NCBI RefSeq assembly: GCF_042679305.1
Contig: NZ_JBHTMP010000001.1
Coordinates: forward strand, 423,570 to 487,569
Origin: Micromonospora_H sonneratiae
Lineage (GTDB): Bacteria; Actinomycetota; Actinomycetes; Mycobacteriales; Micromonosporaceae
Reading direction: 5' to 3'
DNA: 64,000 bases
The position numbers and the translations under genes were made by a program. How positions within the stretch are numbered: the first letter of the stretch is position 1; the number at the start of each line of letters is the position of its first letter. Shown here in pieces: positions 10,071-20,226 of the stretch. Below the pieces are notes generated by a model, which searched no databases, was not told where the DNA came from, and worked only from the letters and a program-made list of their open reading frames with translations.

Positions 10071-13000
10071 GTGTTCAGTCGTGTCGCCATCGTCAACCGT
10101 GGTGAGGCCGCAATGCGGCTCATCCACGCCGTCCGGGAACTCGCCGCAGAGACCGGGACACGGATCGAGACCGTCGCCCTGTACACCGACGTCGACCGCA
10201 CTGCCACATTCGTCCGCGAAGCGGACATTGCCTATGATCTCGGTCCTGCGTCCGCGCGCCCGTACCTCGACCTGAAGGTGCTGGAGCGCGCACTGGTGGA
10301 GACCGGAGCCGATGCCGCGTGGGTCGGCTGGGGCTTCGTCGCAGAGGACCCCGCGTTCGCGGAACTGTGCGAGAAGGTCGGAGTCACCTTCGTCGGACCG
10401 AGCGCGGAAGCCATGCGCAAGCTCGGCGACAAGATCGGCGCAAAGCTCATCGCCGAGGAGGTCGGTGTACCGGTCGCGCCGTGGAGCCGTGGTGCGGTCG
10501 AGACGCTGGACGCCGCCCTCGCGGCGGCGACCGAGATCGGCTACCCACTGATGCTGAAGGCGACCGCAGGCGGCGGCGGCCGGGGCATCCGGGTGGTCAC
10601 GAACGAGGCCGAACTCGCCGATGCCTACGAACGCACCAGCCAGGAGGCCGCACGGGCCTTCGGTAGCGGCATCGTGTTCCTGGAGCGCCTGGTCACCGGT
10701 GCCCGGCACGTCGAGGTCCAGGTGATCGCCGATGGCGAGGGCACCGCCTGGGCACTCGGTGTCCGTGACTGCTCGGTGCAGCGGCGTAACCAGAAGGTCA
10801 TCGAGGAGTCGGCGTCGCCGGTACTCAGCCCTTTGCAGACAGCCGAGCTCAAGGCGTCAGCCGAACGGCTGGCCGTCGCCGTCGGTTACCGTGGCGCGGC
10901 GACCGTCGAGTTCCTCTACCACCCCGGCGACAGGTTGTTCGCATTCCTCGAGGTCAACACCCGCCTACAGGTCGAGCACCCGATCACCGAGTCCACCACC
11001 GGGTTCGACCTGGTCAAGGCACAGCTGCGGGTGGCCTCCGGGGGCAGGCTCGAGGGTGAGCCGCCGGTGGAGCGCGGGCACGCCATCGAGGCCCGGCTGA
11101 ACGCCGAAGACCCGGACCGGGACTTCGCGCCCTCCCCGGGCCGTATCGCCCGGCTGGACCTGCCCGCCGGTCCGGGCATCCGCGTGGACACCGGTGTCAG
11201 CGAGGGTGACACCATCCCGGCCGACTTCGACTCAATGATCGCGAAGATCATCGCCTACGGTCGCGACCGCGACGAGGCGCTCGGCAGGTTGCGTCGGGCG
11301 ATGGCGGAGACCACCGTGATCATCGAGGGTGGCGCAACGAACAAGAGCTTCGTGCTCGACCTGCTCGACCAGCCCGAGGTGATCGATGCCAGCGCGGACA
11401 CCGGCTGGATCGACCGTGTCCGTAGCGAGGGCGGGCTCGTCTCCCACCGGCACTCCGCTGTCGCGGTGGCGGCCGCCGCCATCGAGGCGTACGAGGAGGA
11501 GGAACACGTCGAGCGGCAGCGGCTGCTGTCGACGGCGTCCGGCGGACGCCCGCAGGTACAGCACAAGAGCGGCCGACCGCTGGACCTCAAGCTGCGCGGT
11601 GTCGGATACCGCGTACGCGTCGCACGGATCGGCGCGCACCGGTTCCGCGTCGGCATCGAAGCCGGCGGCGAGGTCCACACCGCCGACGTCGAACTCGACC
11701 GCTTCGACCGGCACACCGGGCAGATCGTCGTCAACGGTGCCCGGTACCACCTGCTCACCGCCACACACGGGCCGATCCATCTGGTGGAGGTGGACGGCGT
11801 CACGCACCGGGTCAGCCGCGACGAGGGCGGCGTCGTCCGCTCACCCATGCCCGCACTGGTCGTCGCGACCCCGCTGACGGTCGGTGACGAGGTCGAGGCG
11901 GGCGCACCGGTGCTGGTGGTGGAGGCCATGAAGATGGAGACGGTGCTGCGGGCACCGTTCAAGGCGCGGCTGAAGGAGTGCGCCGTCTCCGTGGGCAGCC
12001 AGGTGGAGGCCGGTGCCCCACTACTCCGGCTGGAGCCGATCGCCGACGAGAGCGCCGAGGCCGAAGACGGGCCGGAGGCCGCGGACATCGAACTGGACCT
12101 GCCCGCCGCGCCCGTGGCGATCCCGGCGCAGGCGCGTACCACGCGCGGTCAGGAGGACCTGCGCAGCCTGCTACTGGGCTTCGACGTCGACCCGCACGAC
12201 GACCGCCGGGTGATCGACGACTACCTCGAGGCACGCCAGGCGGCCATTGCGGACGGTCACCGGCCGCTGGCCGAGGAACTCGAACTCGTCGACCTGTTCG
12301 CCGACCTCACCGAGCTGAGCCGAAACCGGCCGGCCGGCGACGACGGTGACGGCCACGTGCACAGCGCCCGCGAGCACTTCCACTCCTACCTCCAGTGCCT
12401 CGACGTGGAGCGGGCGGGGCTGCCGGCTGCGTTCCAGGTCAAGCTCGCCAAGGCGCTCGGGCACTACGGAATCACCGAACTGGAGCGCTCCCCCGATCTC
12501 GAAGCCGCCGTGTTCCGGATCTTCCTCGCCCAGCAACGGGCGTCCGCCGACGCCACGGTCGTCGCGACGCTGCTGCGCGCGTGGCTGCGGGAGCCGCCGC
12601 CGGACGAGGTGCTGCGCGAGCCCGCCGGTCTCGCGCTGGAACGGTTGGTGGCCGCGACGCAGGTCCGGTTCCCCGTGGTCTCCGACCTCGCCCGTGGTGT
12701 GGTGTTCGCCTGGTTCGCCCAGCCGCTGCTGCGGCGCAACCGTGCCCGGGTCTACGCCGACGTCCGCCGGCACCTGCGTCACCTGGACGCGCACCCGGAC
12801 GCACCGGACCGCGCCGAGCGCATCGCCGAGATGGTGCGCAGCACCGAGCCGCTGGTACGGCTGCTCGGCCAGCGGCTCGTCCGTACCGAGCTGGACAACG
12901 CGGTCATGCTCGAGGTGCTGACCCGGCGGTACTACGGCAACAAGGGGCTCACCGGCGTCCGTACCCGTACGGTCGCTGGCTGCACGTTCGTGGTCGTCGA

Positions 13001-15530
13001 GCGCGCGGGCTCGTGCGTGGTCTCCTCCGCCGTGAGCTTCGAGGCACTGGGCAGCGCGCTGCGGGGGCTCGCCGAGCTGGCCAACGGCGAGGACGCCATC
13101 GACGCCGACATCTACCTCGCCTGGGAGAAGCAGCCGGCCGACTTCGACGCGATGGCCGCCGCGCTGCACGAGGTCATCAGCGCCTGCCCGCTGCCGAACC
13201 AGGTCCGCCGGGTCACCACCACCGTCGCGGGCCGGGGCGGCGCGGTGATGCACCACCACTTCACGTTCAGCCCGTCTGACAACGGGATGGTCGAGGAGCG
13301 GCTGATCCGTGGCCTGCACCCGTACATCGCGCAGCGGATGCAGATGGAGCGGCTGCACAAGTTCGATCTCACCCGACTTCCGTCGTCGGACGAGGAGGTC
13401 TACCTCTTCCAGTGCGTGGCCCGGGAGAACCCGTCGGACGACCGGCTCGTCGCGTTCGCCCAGGTACGCGACCTGACCGAGTTGCGTGAGCACGACGGCA
13501 GGCTGGTCGCGCTGCCGACCGCCGAGGACACCATCGCCACCTGCCTCGACTCGATCCGTCGTGCCCAGTCGCGGCGCCCGTCGAAGAAGCGCTTCAACAC
13601 CAACCGGATCGTGATCTACGTCTGGCCACCGAGCGGCCTCACCCGCGAAGAGATGGAGATGATCGCCGGGCGCGTACGGCCGACGACCGCGGGCGCGGGG
13701 TTGGAGGAGATCCTGTTCATCGCACGGCAGCGCGACCGGGACACCGGCGAGCTGACCAAGATCGCCGTACGGATCTCCTTCGACGCCACCGGCGGAGCGG
13801 AGCTGACCATCGGCGAGCCGTCGGACGAGCCGGTCGAACCGCTCGACGACTACCGGCAGAAGGTGCTACGGGCCAGCAGCCGTAACGCGGTGTACCCGTA
13901 CGAGCTGACCGGCCTGCTCGGCAGCTTCGTCGAGCACGACCTCGACGGCGACCACGTCCTGGTGCCGGTCGACCGGCCGAAGGGGCGTAACACCGCGGCG
14001 ATCGTCGCGGGTGTGGTCACCACGCCGACCCAGCGGCACCCGCAGGGTGTCACCAGGGTGGTGCTGCTCGGCGACCCGACGAAGTCGCTCGGTGCGCTGT
14101 CGGAGCCGGAGTGTCGCCGTGTGATCGCCGCACTGGACCTGGCCGAGCGGATGCGGGTGCCGCTGGAGTGGTACGCGCTGTCCTCCGGTGCCCGGATCTC
14201 CATGGAGTCGGGCACGGAGAACATGGACTGGGTGGCGGCGGCGCTCAAGCGGATCGTCGAGTTCACCCAGGACGGCGGCGAGATCAACATCGTGGTCGCG
14301 GGCATCAACGTCGGCGCGCAGCCGTACTGGAACGCCGAGGCGACGATGCTCATGCACACCAAGGGCATCCTGGTGATGACGCCGGACTCGGCGATGGTGC
14401 TCACCGGCAAGCAGTCGCTCGACTTCTCCGGTGGCGTCTCGGCCGAGGACAACTTCGGCATCGGCGGGTACGACCGGGTCATGGGCCCGAACGGGCAGGC
14501 GCAGTACTGGGCGCCGAACCTGGCCGCGGCGCGGGATGTGCTGATGTTGCACTACGACCACACGTACGTCGCGCCCGGCGAGGATGCGCCACGGCGGGCA
14601 ACGACGTCCGACCCGGTCGACCGCGACATCTCCGACTTCCCGCACTCCGTGGCGGGCAGCGACTTCACCACCGTGGGCGAGATCTTCTCGGCCGAGGCCA
14701 ACCCGGACCGCAAGAAGCCGTTCGACATCCGGACCGTGATGCGGGCGCTCTCCGACCAGGACCACCCGGTACTGGAACGCTGGGCGGGCATGGCGGACGC
14801 GGAGACCGTGGCGGTGCAGGACGTGCATCTCGGCGGTATGCCGGTATGCCTGCTCGGCATCGAGTCACGGGCGGTGCCGCGGCGCGGCTTCCCGCCCACC
14901 GACGGCCCGGACACCTACACCGCCGGTACGCTGTTCCCCCGGTCGTCGAAGAAGGCCGCGCGTGCGATCAACTCGGCCAGCGGCAACCGACCGCTGGTGG
15001 TGCTGGCGAACCTGTCGGGCTTCGACGGCTCGCCGGAGTCGATGCGCAAGCTCCAACTGGAGTACGGCGCCGAGATCGGTCGCGCGATCGTGAACTTCCG
15101 TGGACCGATCGTGTTCTGCGTGATTTCGCGGTACCACGGCGGCGCGTTCGTGGTGTTCTCGAAGGCACTGAACCCGAACATGACCGTGCTCGCGCTGGAA
15201 GGCTCGTTCGCCTCGGTGCTCGGTGGTGCCCCCGCCGCCGCAGTGGTGTTCTCCGGAGACGTCAACGCCCGTACTGCGGCCGACCCACGCGTACGGGAGT
15301 TGGAGGCCCGCGTCGCGGCCGCCGCCGGTGCCGACCGCGCCGCGCTGACCGCCGAGCTCGACGAGCTACGTTCGTCGGTCCGCGCGGAGAAGCTCGGCGA
15401 GGTGGCCACGGAGTTCGACCGCGTACACAACATCCAGCGCGCGGTCAGGGTCGGCTCCGTCGACGCCGTCATCCGTGCTGCGGAACTCCGCCCACGGATC
15501 ATCGAGGCCATCGAGTCCCGTCTGCATTAG
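10071..15530 (+). CDS. Single-chain acyl-CoA carboxylase (BC-BCCP-CT fusion)
   Basis: A 1819-residue multifunctional carboxylase. Residues about 1-450 are biotin carboxylase (start VFSRVAIVNRGEAAMR, ATP-grasp GGGGRGIRVV near 168, LQVEHPITES). A biotin carrier segment follows with EAMKMET, biotinylated Lys621. Residues about 700-1200 resemble the ACC central region, and about 1200-1790 form the carboxyltransferase (GARISMESGTENMDW, SGGVSAEDNFGIGGYDRVMG, CVISRYHGGAFVVFSKALNPN). Biotin carboxylase uses ATP and bicarbonate to carboxylate biotin; the carboxyltransferase moves CO2 to acetyl-CoA or a related acyl-CoA, giving malonyl-type extender units. Most bacteria split these functions over two to four proteins; this order is that of eukaryotic ACC. 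The GTG at 10071 follows AGGAGG. The preferred acyl-CoA is not readable from sequence. Confidence 0.9.
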   Translation: MFSRVAIVNRGEAAMRLIHAVRELAAETGTRIETVALYTDVDRTATFVREADIAYDLGPASARPYLDLKVLERALVETGADAAWVGWGFVAEDPAFAELCEKVGVTFVGPSAEAMRKLGDKIGAKLIAEEVGVPVAPWSRGAVETLDAALAAATEIGYPLMLKATAGGGGRGIRVVTNEAELADAYERTSQEAARAFGSGIVFLERLVTGARHVEVQVIADGEGTAWALGVRDCSVQRRNQKVIEESASPVLSPLQTAELKASAERLAVAVGYRGAATVEFLYHPGDRLFAFLEVNTRLQVEHPITESTTGFDLVKAQLRVASGGRLEGEPPVERGHAIEARLNAEDPDRDFAPSPGRIARLDLPAGPGIRVDTGVSEGDTIPADFDSMIAKIIAYGRDRDEALGRLRRAMAETTVIIEGGATNKSFVLDLLDQPEVIDASADTGWIDRVRSEGGLVSHRHSAVAVAAAAIEAYEEEEHVERQRLLSTASGGRPQVQHKSGRPLDLKLRGVGYRVRVARIGAHRFRVGIEAGGEVHTADVELDRFDRHTGQIVVNGARYHLLTATHGPIHLVEVDGVTHRVSRDEGGVVRSPMPALVVATPLTVGDEVEAGAPVLVVEAMKMETVLRAPFKARLKECAVSVGSQVEAGAPLLRLEPIADESAEAEDGPEAADIELDLPAAPVAIPAQARTTRGQEDLRSLLLGFDVDPHDDRRVIDDYLEARQAAIADGHRPLAEELELVDLFADLTELSRNRPAGDDGDGHVHSAREHFHSYLQCLDVERAGLPAAFQVKLAKALGHYGITELERSPDLEAAVFRIFLAQQRASADATVVATLLRAWLREPPPDEVLREPAGLALERLVAATQVRFPVVSDLARGVVFAWFAQPLLRRNRARVYADVRRHLRHLDAHPDAPDRAERIAEMVRSTEPLVRLLGQRLVRTELDNAVMLEVLTRRYYGNKGLTGVRTRTVAGCTFVVVERAGSCVVSSAVSFEALGSALRGLAELANGEDAIDADIYLAWEKQPADFDAMAAALHEVISACPLPNQVRRVTTTVAGRGGAVMHHHFTFSPSDNGMVEERLIRGLHPYIAQRMQMERLHKFDLTRLPSSDEEVYLFQCVARENPSDDRLVAFAQVRDLTELREHDGRLVALPTAEDTIATCLDSIRRAQSRRPSKKRFNTNRIVIYVWPPSGLTREEMEMIAGRVRPTTAGAGLEEILFIARQRDRDTGELTKIAVRISFDATGGAELTIGEPSDEPVEPLDDYRQKVLRASSRNAVYPYELTGLLGSFVEHDLDGDHVLVPVDRPKGRNTAAIVAGVVTTPTQRHPQGVTRVVLLGDPTKSLGALSEPECRRVIAALDLAERMRVPLEWYALSSGARISMESGTENMDWVAAALKRIVEFTQDGGEINIVVAGINVGAQPYWNAEATMLMHTKGILVMTPDSAMVLTGKQSLDFSGGVSAEDNFGIGGYDRVMGPNGQAQYWAPNLAAARDVLMLHYDHTYVAPGEDAPRRATTSDPVDRDISDFPHSVAGSDFTTVGEIFSAEANPDRKKPFDIRTVMRALSDQDHPVLERWAGMADAETVAVQDVHLGGMPVCLLGIESRAVPRRGFPPTDGPDTYTAGTLFPRSSKKAARAINSASGNRPLVVLANLSGFDGSPESMRKLQLEYGAEIGRAIVNFRGPIVFCVISRYHGGAFVVFSKALNPNMTVLALEGSFASVLGGAPAAAVVFSGDVNARTAADPRVRELEARVAAAAGADRAALTAELDELRSSVRAEKLGEVATEFDRVHNIQRAVRVGSVDAVIRAAELRPRIIEAIESRLH

Positions 15531-15732
15531 CCCCGAACCCGCCCGGCGCCCAAAGCTCCGACCAGGCAGACATCGAAGAGAGCTTCACTCTCGTCGGTCT
15601 GGTCAGGCAGGGCGTCGGGCGGCTACCGCGTCTGGGACGATCAGATCCGCCGGTGGGGCGCGCTGTACGAGAAGTGTCAGACACGACGACCGCAGGCACG
15701 CTGTCGAAAGACCGCAGACAGACCACGTGACG

Positions 15733-16314
15733 CTAGTAGTAGCACTGCAAGACCAGATCGTCTACCCGGATGAACTGTGGAGTCGGCCGGTTGTCGCCGT
15801 AGATCACCTGCAGGTAGATATTTCCATGAAATCTCGTCAGGTCCAGGTTGTGAATGGCGACGAGATGATAGCCACTACCGTTACCGTTGATCCAGGGATA
15901 GTGCTCGGCAATGATGTGCCACCCATTAGGGTCCCACACCTGAAGGCCAGCGACCGCCCCCGCTCCGAGCACGTTCATGCGGACAGCCGCACTACAGTTC
16001 CATTTCTTCCCGGAGAACCCACCGTCGAGATTGACTGCCAATCTGTGGGCTGCCCAGCCGTTTCCCACATGGAGCCATCCGTTGTTGGCCCCGGTGTAGG
16101 CGACACCTCCGTTTATGTCGAAACCCGCAACCCCGTCCCCATCACCACCGGAGTCCATCCTGGTCCAGGGACTTCCTTCAAAACTGTCCCATACCTGCAC
16201 CACACCCGCCTGCGCCGGACTGGCGCCGGAAACTACCGCTGCGGTCGACAGGACGCAGGCGAGAACGCTCGCCGACGCGATCATTCGGAACAGCTTCGAC
16301 ACGTGGATCCTCAC
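15733..16314 (-). CDS. Small secreted protein, unknown function
   Basis: A 193-residue exported protein. A basic N-region and hydrophobic stretch (MIASASVLACVLSTAAVVSGA) end in a Sec cleavage site near SPAQA. The mature part is rich in Gly, Trp, Asn and Tyr with alternating strands (VQVWDSFEGSPWTRM, GNGWAAHRLAVNL, GLQVWDPNGWHIIAEHYPW), which suggests a beta-sandwich such as a carbohydrate-binding-like fold; I do not recognise a family. GTG 16314 lies four bases after GGAGG; GTG 16302 with GAGG six bases upstream is an alternative, and the frame is open to ATG 16341. Convergent with the carboxylase. Confidence 0.75.
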   Translation of the reverse strand: MRIHVSKLFRMIASASVLACVLSTAAVVSGASPAQAGVVQVWDSFEGSPWTRMDSGGDGDGVAGFDINGGVAYTGANNGWLHVGNGWAAHRLAVNLDGGFSGKKWNCSAAVRMNVLGAGAVAGLQVWDPNGWHIIAEHYPWINGNGSGYHLVAIHNLDLTRFHGNIYLQVIYGDNRPTPQFIRVDDLVLQCYY

Positions 16315-16947
16315 GTCGCCTCCGAAGTCGATACTGGGCACATCCAGCTCACTGTAATTGCACCACTACATTGATCGCAATGCATGGATCTCACCTCAAA
16401 AGCAGGGCCGGACAGCAAGATTTTGAGCCTGCGCGACATGTGACATATGCCATGTGGACAAACGCGGGTTCGATCCCTTCCGAGAACCGGAAGGACACTT
16501 CCAGAAGAAGGAGGGCGGGCACGCTTCAGCGTAGGCGACAGCCATCACAAACGACCGGTGCCCGGCGCCCAGGTGCGCGATGTCCGTCTCACGCGGCGCC
16601 CGCCGCACGAGAGGGGCGGACGGGGGCCGCCGAGTACCGCCGCACAGCCGTGAGCCTGTGAGCATGTCGCCCGCGACGGCAGTACGGACCGGTTCGGCCA
16701 GCAGGGCCGGGCCGGATCGTTTGAGCACGAACCCGCCAGCGTCGCAGCGCAACCCGGCGCGCTGACACTCGTCGAGGTCGAACACGGACGACCATGACGA
16801 CCCGGGTCTCGCGAGACGCTCCGTCGCAGCCCACCGCGTCAAGATATTGCGATCTTAAGATCAATCAATATAGGTTGGCGTCGATTTTTATCTCTCGATT
16901 TCGAGGTGTCCGGACAGGGGATTCGAGTAGCCGAGAGGGGCAAATCG
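16315..16947. other. Intergenic region with promoter and palindromes
   Basis: A 633-base gap. A minus-strand frame of 148 codons (16396-16842) spans part of it but shows no domain or ribosome site. Two perfect 12-bp palindromes are present: GTCTCGCGAGAC at 16806-16817 and GATCTTAAGATC at 16851-16862. The AT-rich stretch near 16840-16875 is the likely promoter of the amidohydrolase gene. Confidence 0.5.
16847..16874 (+). promoter_or_regulatory. Promoter with palindrome in the spacer
   Basis: TTGCGA (16847-16852), a 16-base spacer and TATAGG (16869-16874) form a plausible promoter 73 bases before the amidohydrolase start. The palindrome GATCTTAAGATC (16851-16862) overlaps the -35 box and spacer, a position that would let a bound repressor block transcription. 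Confidence 0.45.
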
Positions 16948-19900
16948 GTGCAGGGTGTAAGTAGGCGCAGACTCTTGGCAGGCGTGGCCGGTACAACGGT
17001 GCTGGCTGGCGCAACACCTCTGGGTCGAGCCACCGCGGCCGACTCGTCCGACCGGGCCACACTGGCGGGACGACGCGTCGGACTGGGTGAGGGGACGGAT
17101 CTGGCCGCTCGGGTCTCGCCAGACGGCCGCCAGATCGCGATCGACCTGGTCGGGGTGCTCTGGGTGCTACCCGCCTCAGGCGGATCGGCACGCAGGCTGA
17201 CCAGTGAGTACTTCGACATCGCACAGCCCGACTGGTCACCGGACGGGACGACGATCGCCTTCCAGTCCTACCGGGACGGAACGTTCAACCTCTGGCTGAT
17301 CCGGCCGGACGGATCGGGACTGCGGCAACTCACCCGAGGTCCGTTCGACCACCGCGAGCCCAGGTTCTCCCCCGACGGGACACGGATCGCGTTCTCCGCC
17401 GACCGGTCCGGCAGCTACGGCATCCATCTCCTGGACCTCACGACCAACACCATCACCACACTCACGGACAGCGCTGCCGAGGAGTACGAGCCCGCCTGGT
17501 CACCGGATGGCAGACGAATCGCGTTCGTCGTCGCCAACACCCGTATCGACGTCATCGACGTCGCCAGCGGAAACCGGAAGACCGCGGTGAGCGTACCGAC
17601 GGGACACGTGATCCGAGCCCCGGAATGGACGCCCGACGGCGGTGAACTGCTCTACAACGTGATCGCCAACGGACGTAGCGAACTGTGGCGCAACGGCACC
17701 GCCGAGGTCGCCGGGGAGGATGTCTTCCCGTTCCGGGTCTCGTGGCGCTCCCCGCAGGAGTACGTCTACACCGCTGACGGTCGTATCCGCCGCCGGAGGC
17801 TGGGCGGCGACCGGGTGAACGAGATCGGCTTCGTCGCCCCGCTCGCCCTCGCGGCACCACGCTACGACAAACGGCGGCGCGACTTCGACTCGGTGACGCC
17901 GAAACCCGTTGTCGGGATCGGTAGCCCGATGCTCTCCCCGGACGGAAGGAGAGTCGCCTTCCGCGCTCTGAACGACATCTGGACCATGACGATCGGGCAG
18001 CGCCCACAGCCCCTGACGCGCGACCCGTGGTGGAAATCCGATCCTGCCTGGTCACCGGACGGCCGCTACCTGTCCTACTCCAGTGACCGGAGTGGCAAAC
18101 TCGACATCTGGCTGCGTGACCTGAGCACCGGGCAGGACCGACAGTTGACCAACATGCCGAACGCGGCTGCGGTTTCCGGAAGCTGGTCGGCCGACAGCAG
18201 CCGCCTGGCATTCCTCGACCAGACCGGAGCCCTGTACACCGTCGAGGTGGCCACCGGGTCGGTAAGACCGATCTACCAGGCGACCTACCAGCCGGGACGC
18301 CCCACCTGGTCGGCCGACGGAAACACGATCGCGCTCGCCACCATCGTGCCCTACTCCGCCCGGTACCGCGAAGGACTGAGCAAGATCCTTCTTGTCGACC
18401 GGCACACCGGTGCCGGTCGGTACGTCGACCCACTTCCCCACCGGTCGATCCAGACCCGTGGAGACGACGGACCGGTCTGGTCGCCCGACGGCACCCGGAT
18501 CGCCTTCGTCGTCGCAAGCGTGCTCTGGGTGGTGGACGTGCACGCAGACGGCACCTTCGCCGACACACCCCGGCAGATCAACAATGAGGTCACCGACGCG
18601 CCGAGTTGGAGCGGAGACTCCCAGCACCTGCTCTACCTGCACAACGGCCAGCTCCGGATCATCCCCGCTGGCGGCGGCACGCCGCGTACCGTACCGATGC
18701 GACTCACCTGGACCAACACCGCGCCCCGTGGCCGCACCGTCATCCATGCCGGTCGGATCTGGGACGGTGTTCAGCGTCAACTGCGGGACGATGTCGACAT
18801 CGTGGTCGAAGGCCATCGGATCACCGCAGTCGAACCCCACCGACCGGGACGCGACGGTCGCCACGTCGATGCCCGCGGTGCCGTCGTGCTCCCCGGCCTC
18901 ATCGACATGCACCACCACCGGGAGATGCAGGGCTACTCGTACGGCGACCGACAGGGTCGCCTCTGGTTGTCCATGGGTGTCACCACCACGCGTTCTCCCG
19001 GCAGTCCCGCATACCACATGGTCGAGGAACGGGAATCGATCCAGTCCGGAGCCCGGATCGGCCCACGCTACCTTGGCACCGGGGAGGCCTTCGACGGTCC
19101 CCGGATCTTCTACAACTTCATGCGCCCCACGTACGACGGGAAACAGCTCAGGCTCGAACTGGAGCGTGCCGGCGCCCTCGACTACGACCTGACCAAGTCG
19201 TACGTCCGGCTGCCCCCCGAATGGCAGCACCGGGTCATCGAATGGTCCCATCGGCACGGAATACACAGCACCTCGCACTACCACTACCCGGCATTCGCGT
19301 TCGGCGGCGACAACATGGAGCACGTCGGTGCCACCAGCCGGTTCGGTTACTCACGCACCGTGTCCGCCCTCGGTGCCGTCTACCAGGACGTCGCTGGAAT
19401 CTTCACCACCACCCGGGCAGCGCTGACTCCGGTCCTCTACAACTCGTTCATCCTGCTCGGTGACGACGACAGTCTCGCCGTCGACCGACGGGTACGTACC
19501 CTCTACCCCAGTTGGGAGTACGCGGCCCTACAGGCCGTCGTCGCGACCGCACGCGACACCGACCAGACCGTCATCCGCGAGAACCTGATCCGCCAGATCA
19601 CCCATGTCGCCGCCCTGATCCGGGGCGGCGGCCGCGTGGTCACCGGTACGGACTGCCCGATATTCCCCACCGCGATCAGCATGCACCTCAACCTCCGCGC
19701 CATGGTCGCCCTCGGGGGGCTGACCCCGTACGAGGTCCTCACCACGGCCACCCGAACCTCGGGCGAGTTCCTCAACGAACCGCTGGGCCGCATCGCGCCG
19801 AACTACTATGCCGACCTCATCTTCCTCGGGGACGATCCACTCAGCGACATCGAGCACCTGGCCGACGTTCGACAGGTCATGGCGAACGGCGTACTGCACA

Positions 19901-20067
19901 CCGTCGATGACCTCCTCGAACCGTTCGCGGGCCGGCAATCGGCGGCATCGACCCGGAAGAGCACTCTGCTACCGCCCCTTCCTCCCCACCCCGCCAACGC
20001 GGGTTACTGGTGGCACGATCCGCACTACCTCCAGGAAAGCAAGCATGCCTGCTGCACCGAGGGATGA
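16948..20067 (+). CDS. Tat-exported beta-propeller/amidohydrolase fusion
   Basis: A 1039-residue exported enzyme. The N-terminus carries a twin-arginine signal (VSRRRLLAGVAG, hydrophobic stretch, then ATAAD). Residues about 45-590 hold WD40-like/TolB-type propeller blades with recurring WSPDGxxIAF motifs. The C-terminal part is an amidohydrolase: the entry strand VIHAGRIWDG, metal site GLIDMHHHREMQG, SHYHYP and VVTGTDCPIFPT near the end, and the common tail NYYADLIFLGDDPL. Such fusions are thought to hydrolyse cyclic amide or peptide-like substrates outside the membrane. GTG 16948 is chosen: GAGAGGGG lies seven bases upstream, whereas GTG 16906 has none. Tat export suggests folding with metal in the cytoplasm. 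The substrate is unknown. Confidence 0.88.
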   Translation: MQGVSRRRLLAGVAGTTVLAGATPLGRATAADSSDRATLAGRRVGLGEGTDLAARVSPDGRQIAIDLVGVLWVLPASGGSARRLTSEYFDIAQPDWSPDGTTIAFQSYRDGTFNLWLIRPDGSGLRQLTRGPFDHREPRFSPDGTRIAFSADRSGSYGIHLLDLTTNTITTLTDSAAEEYEPAWSPDGRRIAFVVANTRIDVIDVASGNRKTAVSVPTGHVIRAPEWTPDGGELLYNVIANGRSELWRNGTAEVAGEDVFPFRVSWRSPQEYVYTADGRIRRRRLGGDRVNEIGFVAPLALAAPRYDKRRRDFDSVTPKPVVGIGSPMLSPDGRRVAFRALNDIWTMTIGQRPQPLTRDPWWKSDPAWSPDGRYLSYSSDRSGKLDIWLRDLSTGQDRQLTNMPNAAAVSGSWSADSSRLAFLDQTGALYTVEVATGSVRPIYQATYQPGRPTWSADGNTIALATIVPYSARYREGLSKILLVDRHTGAGRYVDPLPHRSIQTRGDDGPVWSPDGTRIAFVVASVLWVVDVHADGTFADTPRQINNEVTDAPSWSGDSQHLLYLHNGQLRIIPAGGGTPRTVPMRLTWTNTAPRGRTVIHAGRIWDGVQRQLRDDVDIVVEGHRITAVEPHRPGRDGRHVDARGAVVLPGLIDMHHHREMQGYSYGDRQGRLWLSMGVTTTRSPGSPAYHMVEERESIQSGARIGPRYLGTGEAFDGPRIFYNFMRPTYDGKQLRLELERAGALDYDLTKSYVRLPPEWQHRVIEWSHRHGIHSTSHYHYPAFAFGGDNMEHVGATSRFGYSRTVSALGAVYQDVAGIFTTTRAALTPVLYNSFILLGDDDSLAVDRRVRTLYPSWEYAALQAVVATARDTDQTVIRENLIRQITHVAALIRGGGRVVTGTDCPIFPTAISMHLNLRAMVALGGLTPYEVLTTATRTSGEFLNEPLGRIAPNYYADLIFLGDDPLSDIEHLADVRQVMANGVLHTVDDLLEPFAGRQSAASTRKSTLLPPLPPHPANAGYWWHDPHYLQESKHACCTEG

Positions 20068-20159
20068 CGCCGAGTAGCCAGGGCGGGTTGCCGTCCCACG
20101 GGGTGCAGGACGCGCCGGCTGTCGTCGAGGAGCGCGCAGCCGGACATCGAATGGTCGCC

Positions 20160-20181
20160 GGCTCCCCTGCTCGGGGGAGCC
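20160..20181 (+). terminator. Terminator of the amidohydrolase gene
   Basis: Arms GGCTCCCC (20160-20167) and GGGGAGCC (20174-20181) form a GC-rich hairpin 93 bases after the stop and before the next gene. Confidence 0.55.
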
Positions 20182-20226
20182 ACATCCCTCCCGCAAGGGA
20201 TTCCCGTCCGACGTGGCGCGACGAGT

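Noticed and set aside
14111..15730. A 539-codon plus-strand frame overlapping the end of the carboxylase
   Set aside because: Gly/Arg-rich frame-shifted shadow of the carboxyltransferase domain.
16396..16842. A 148-codon minus-strand frame between the small secreted protein and the amidohydrolase
   Set aside because: No ribosome site and no recognisable domain; it might be a decayed gene but nothing proves it.
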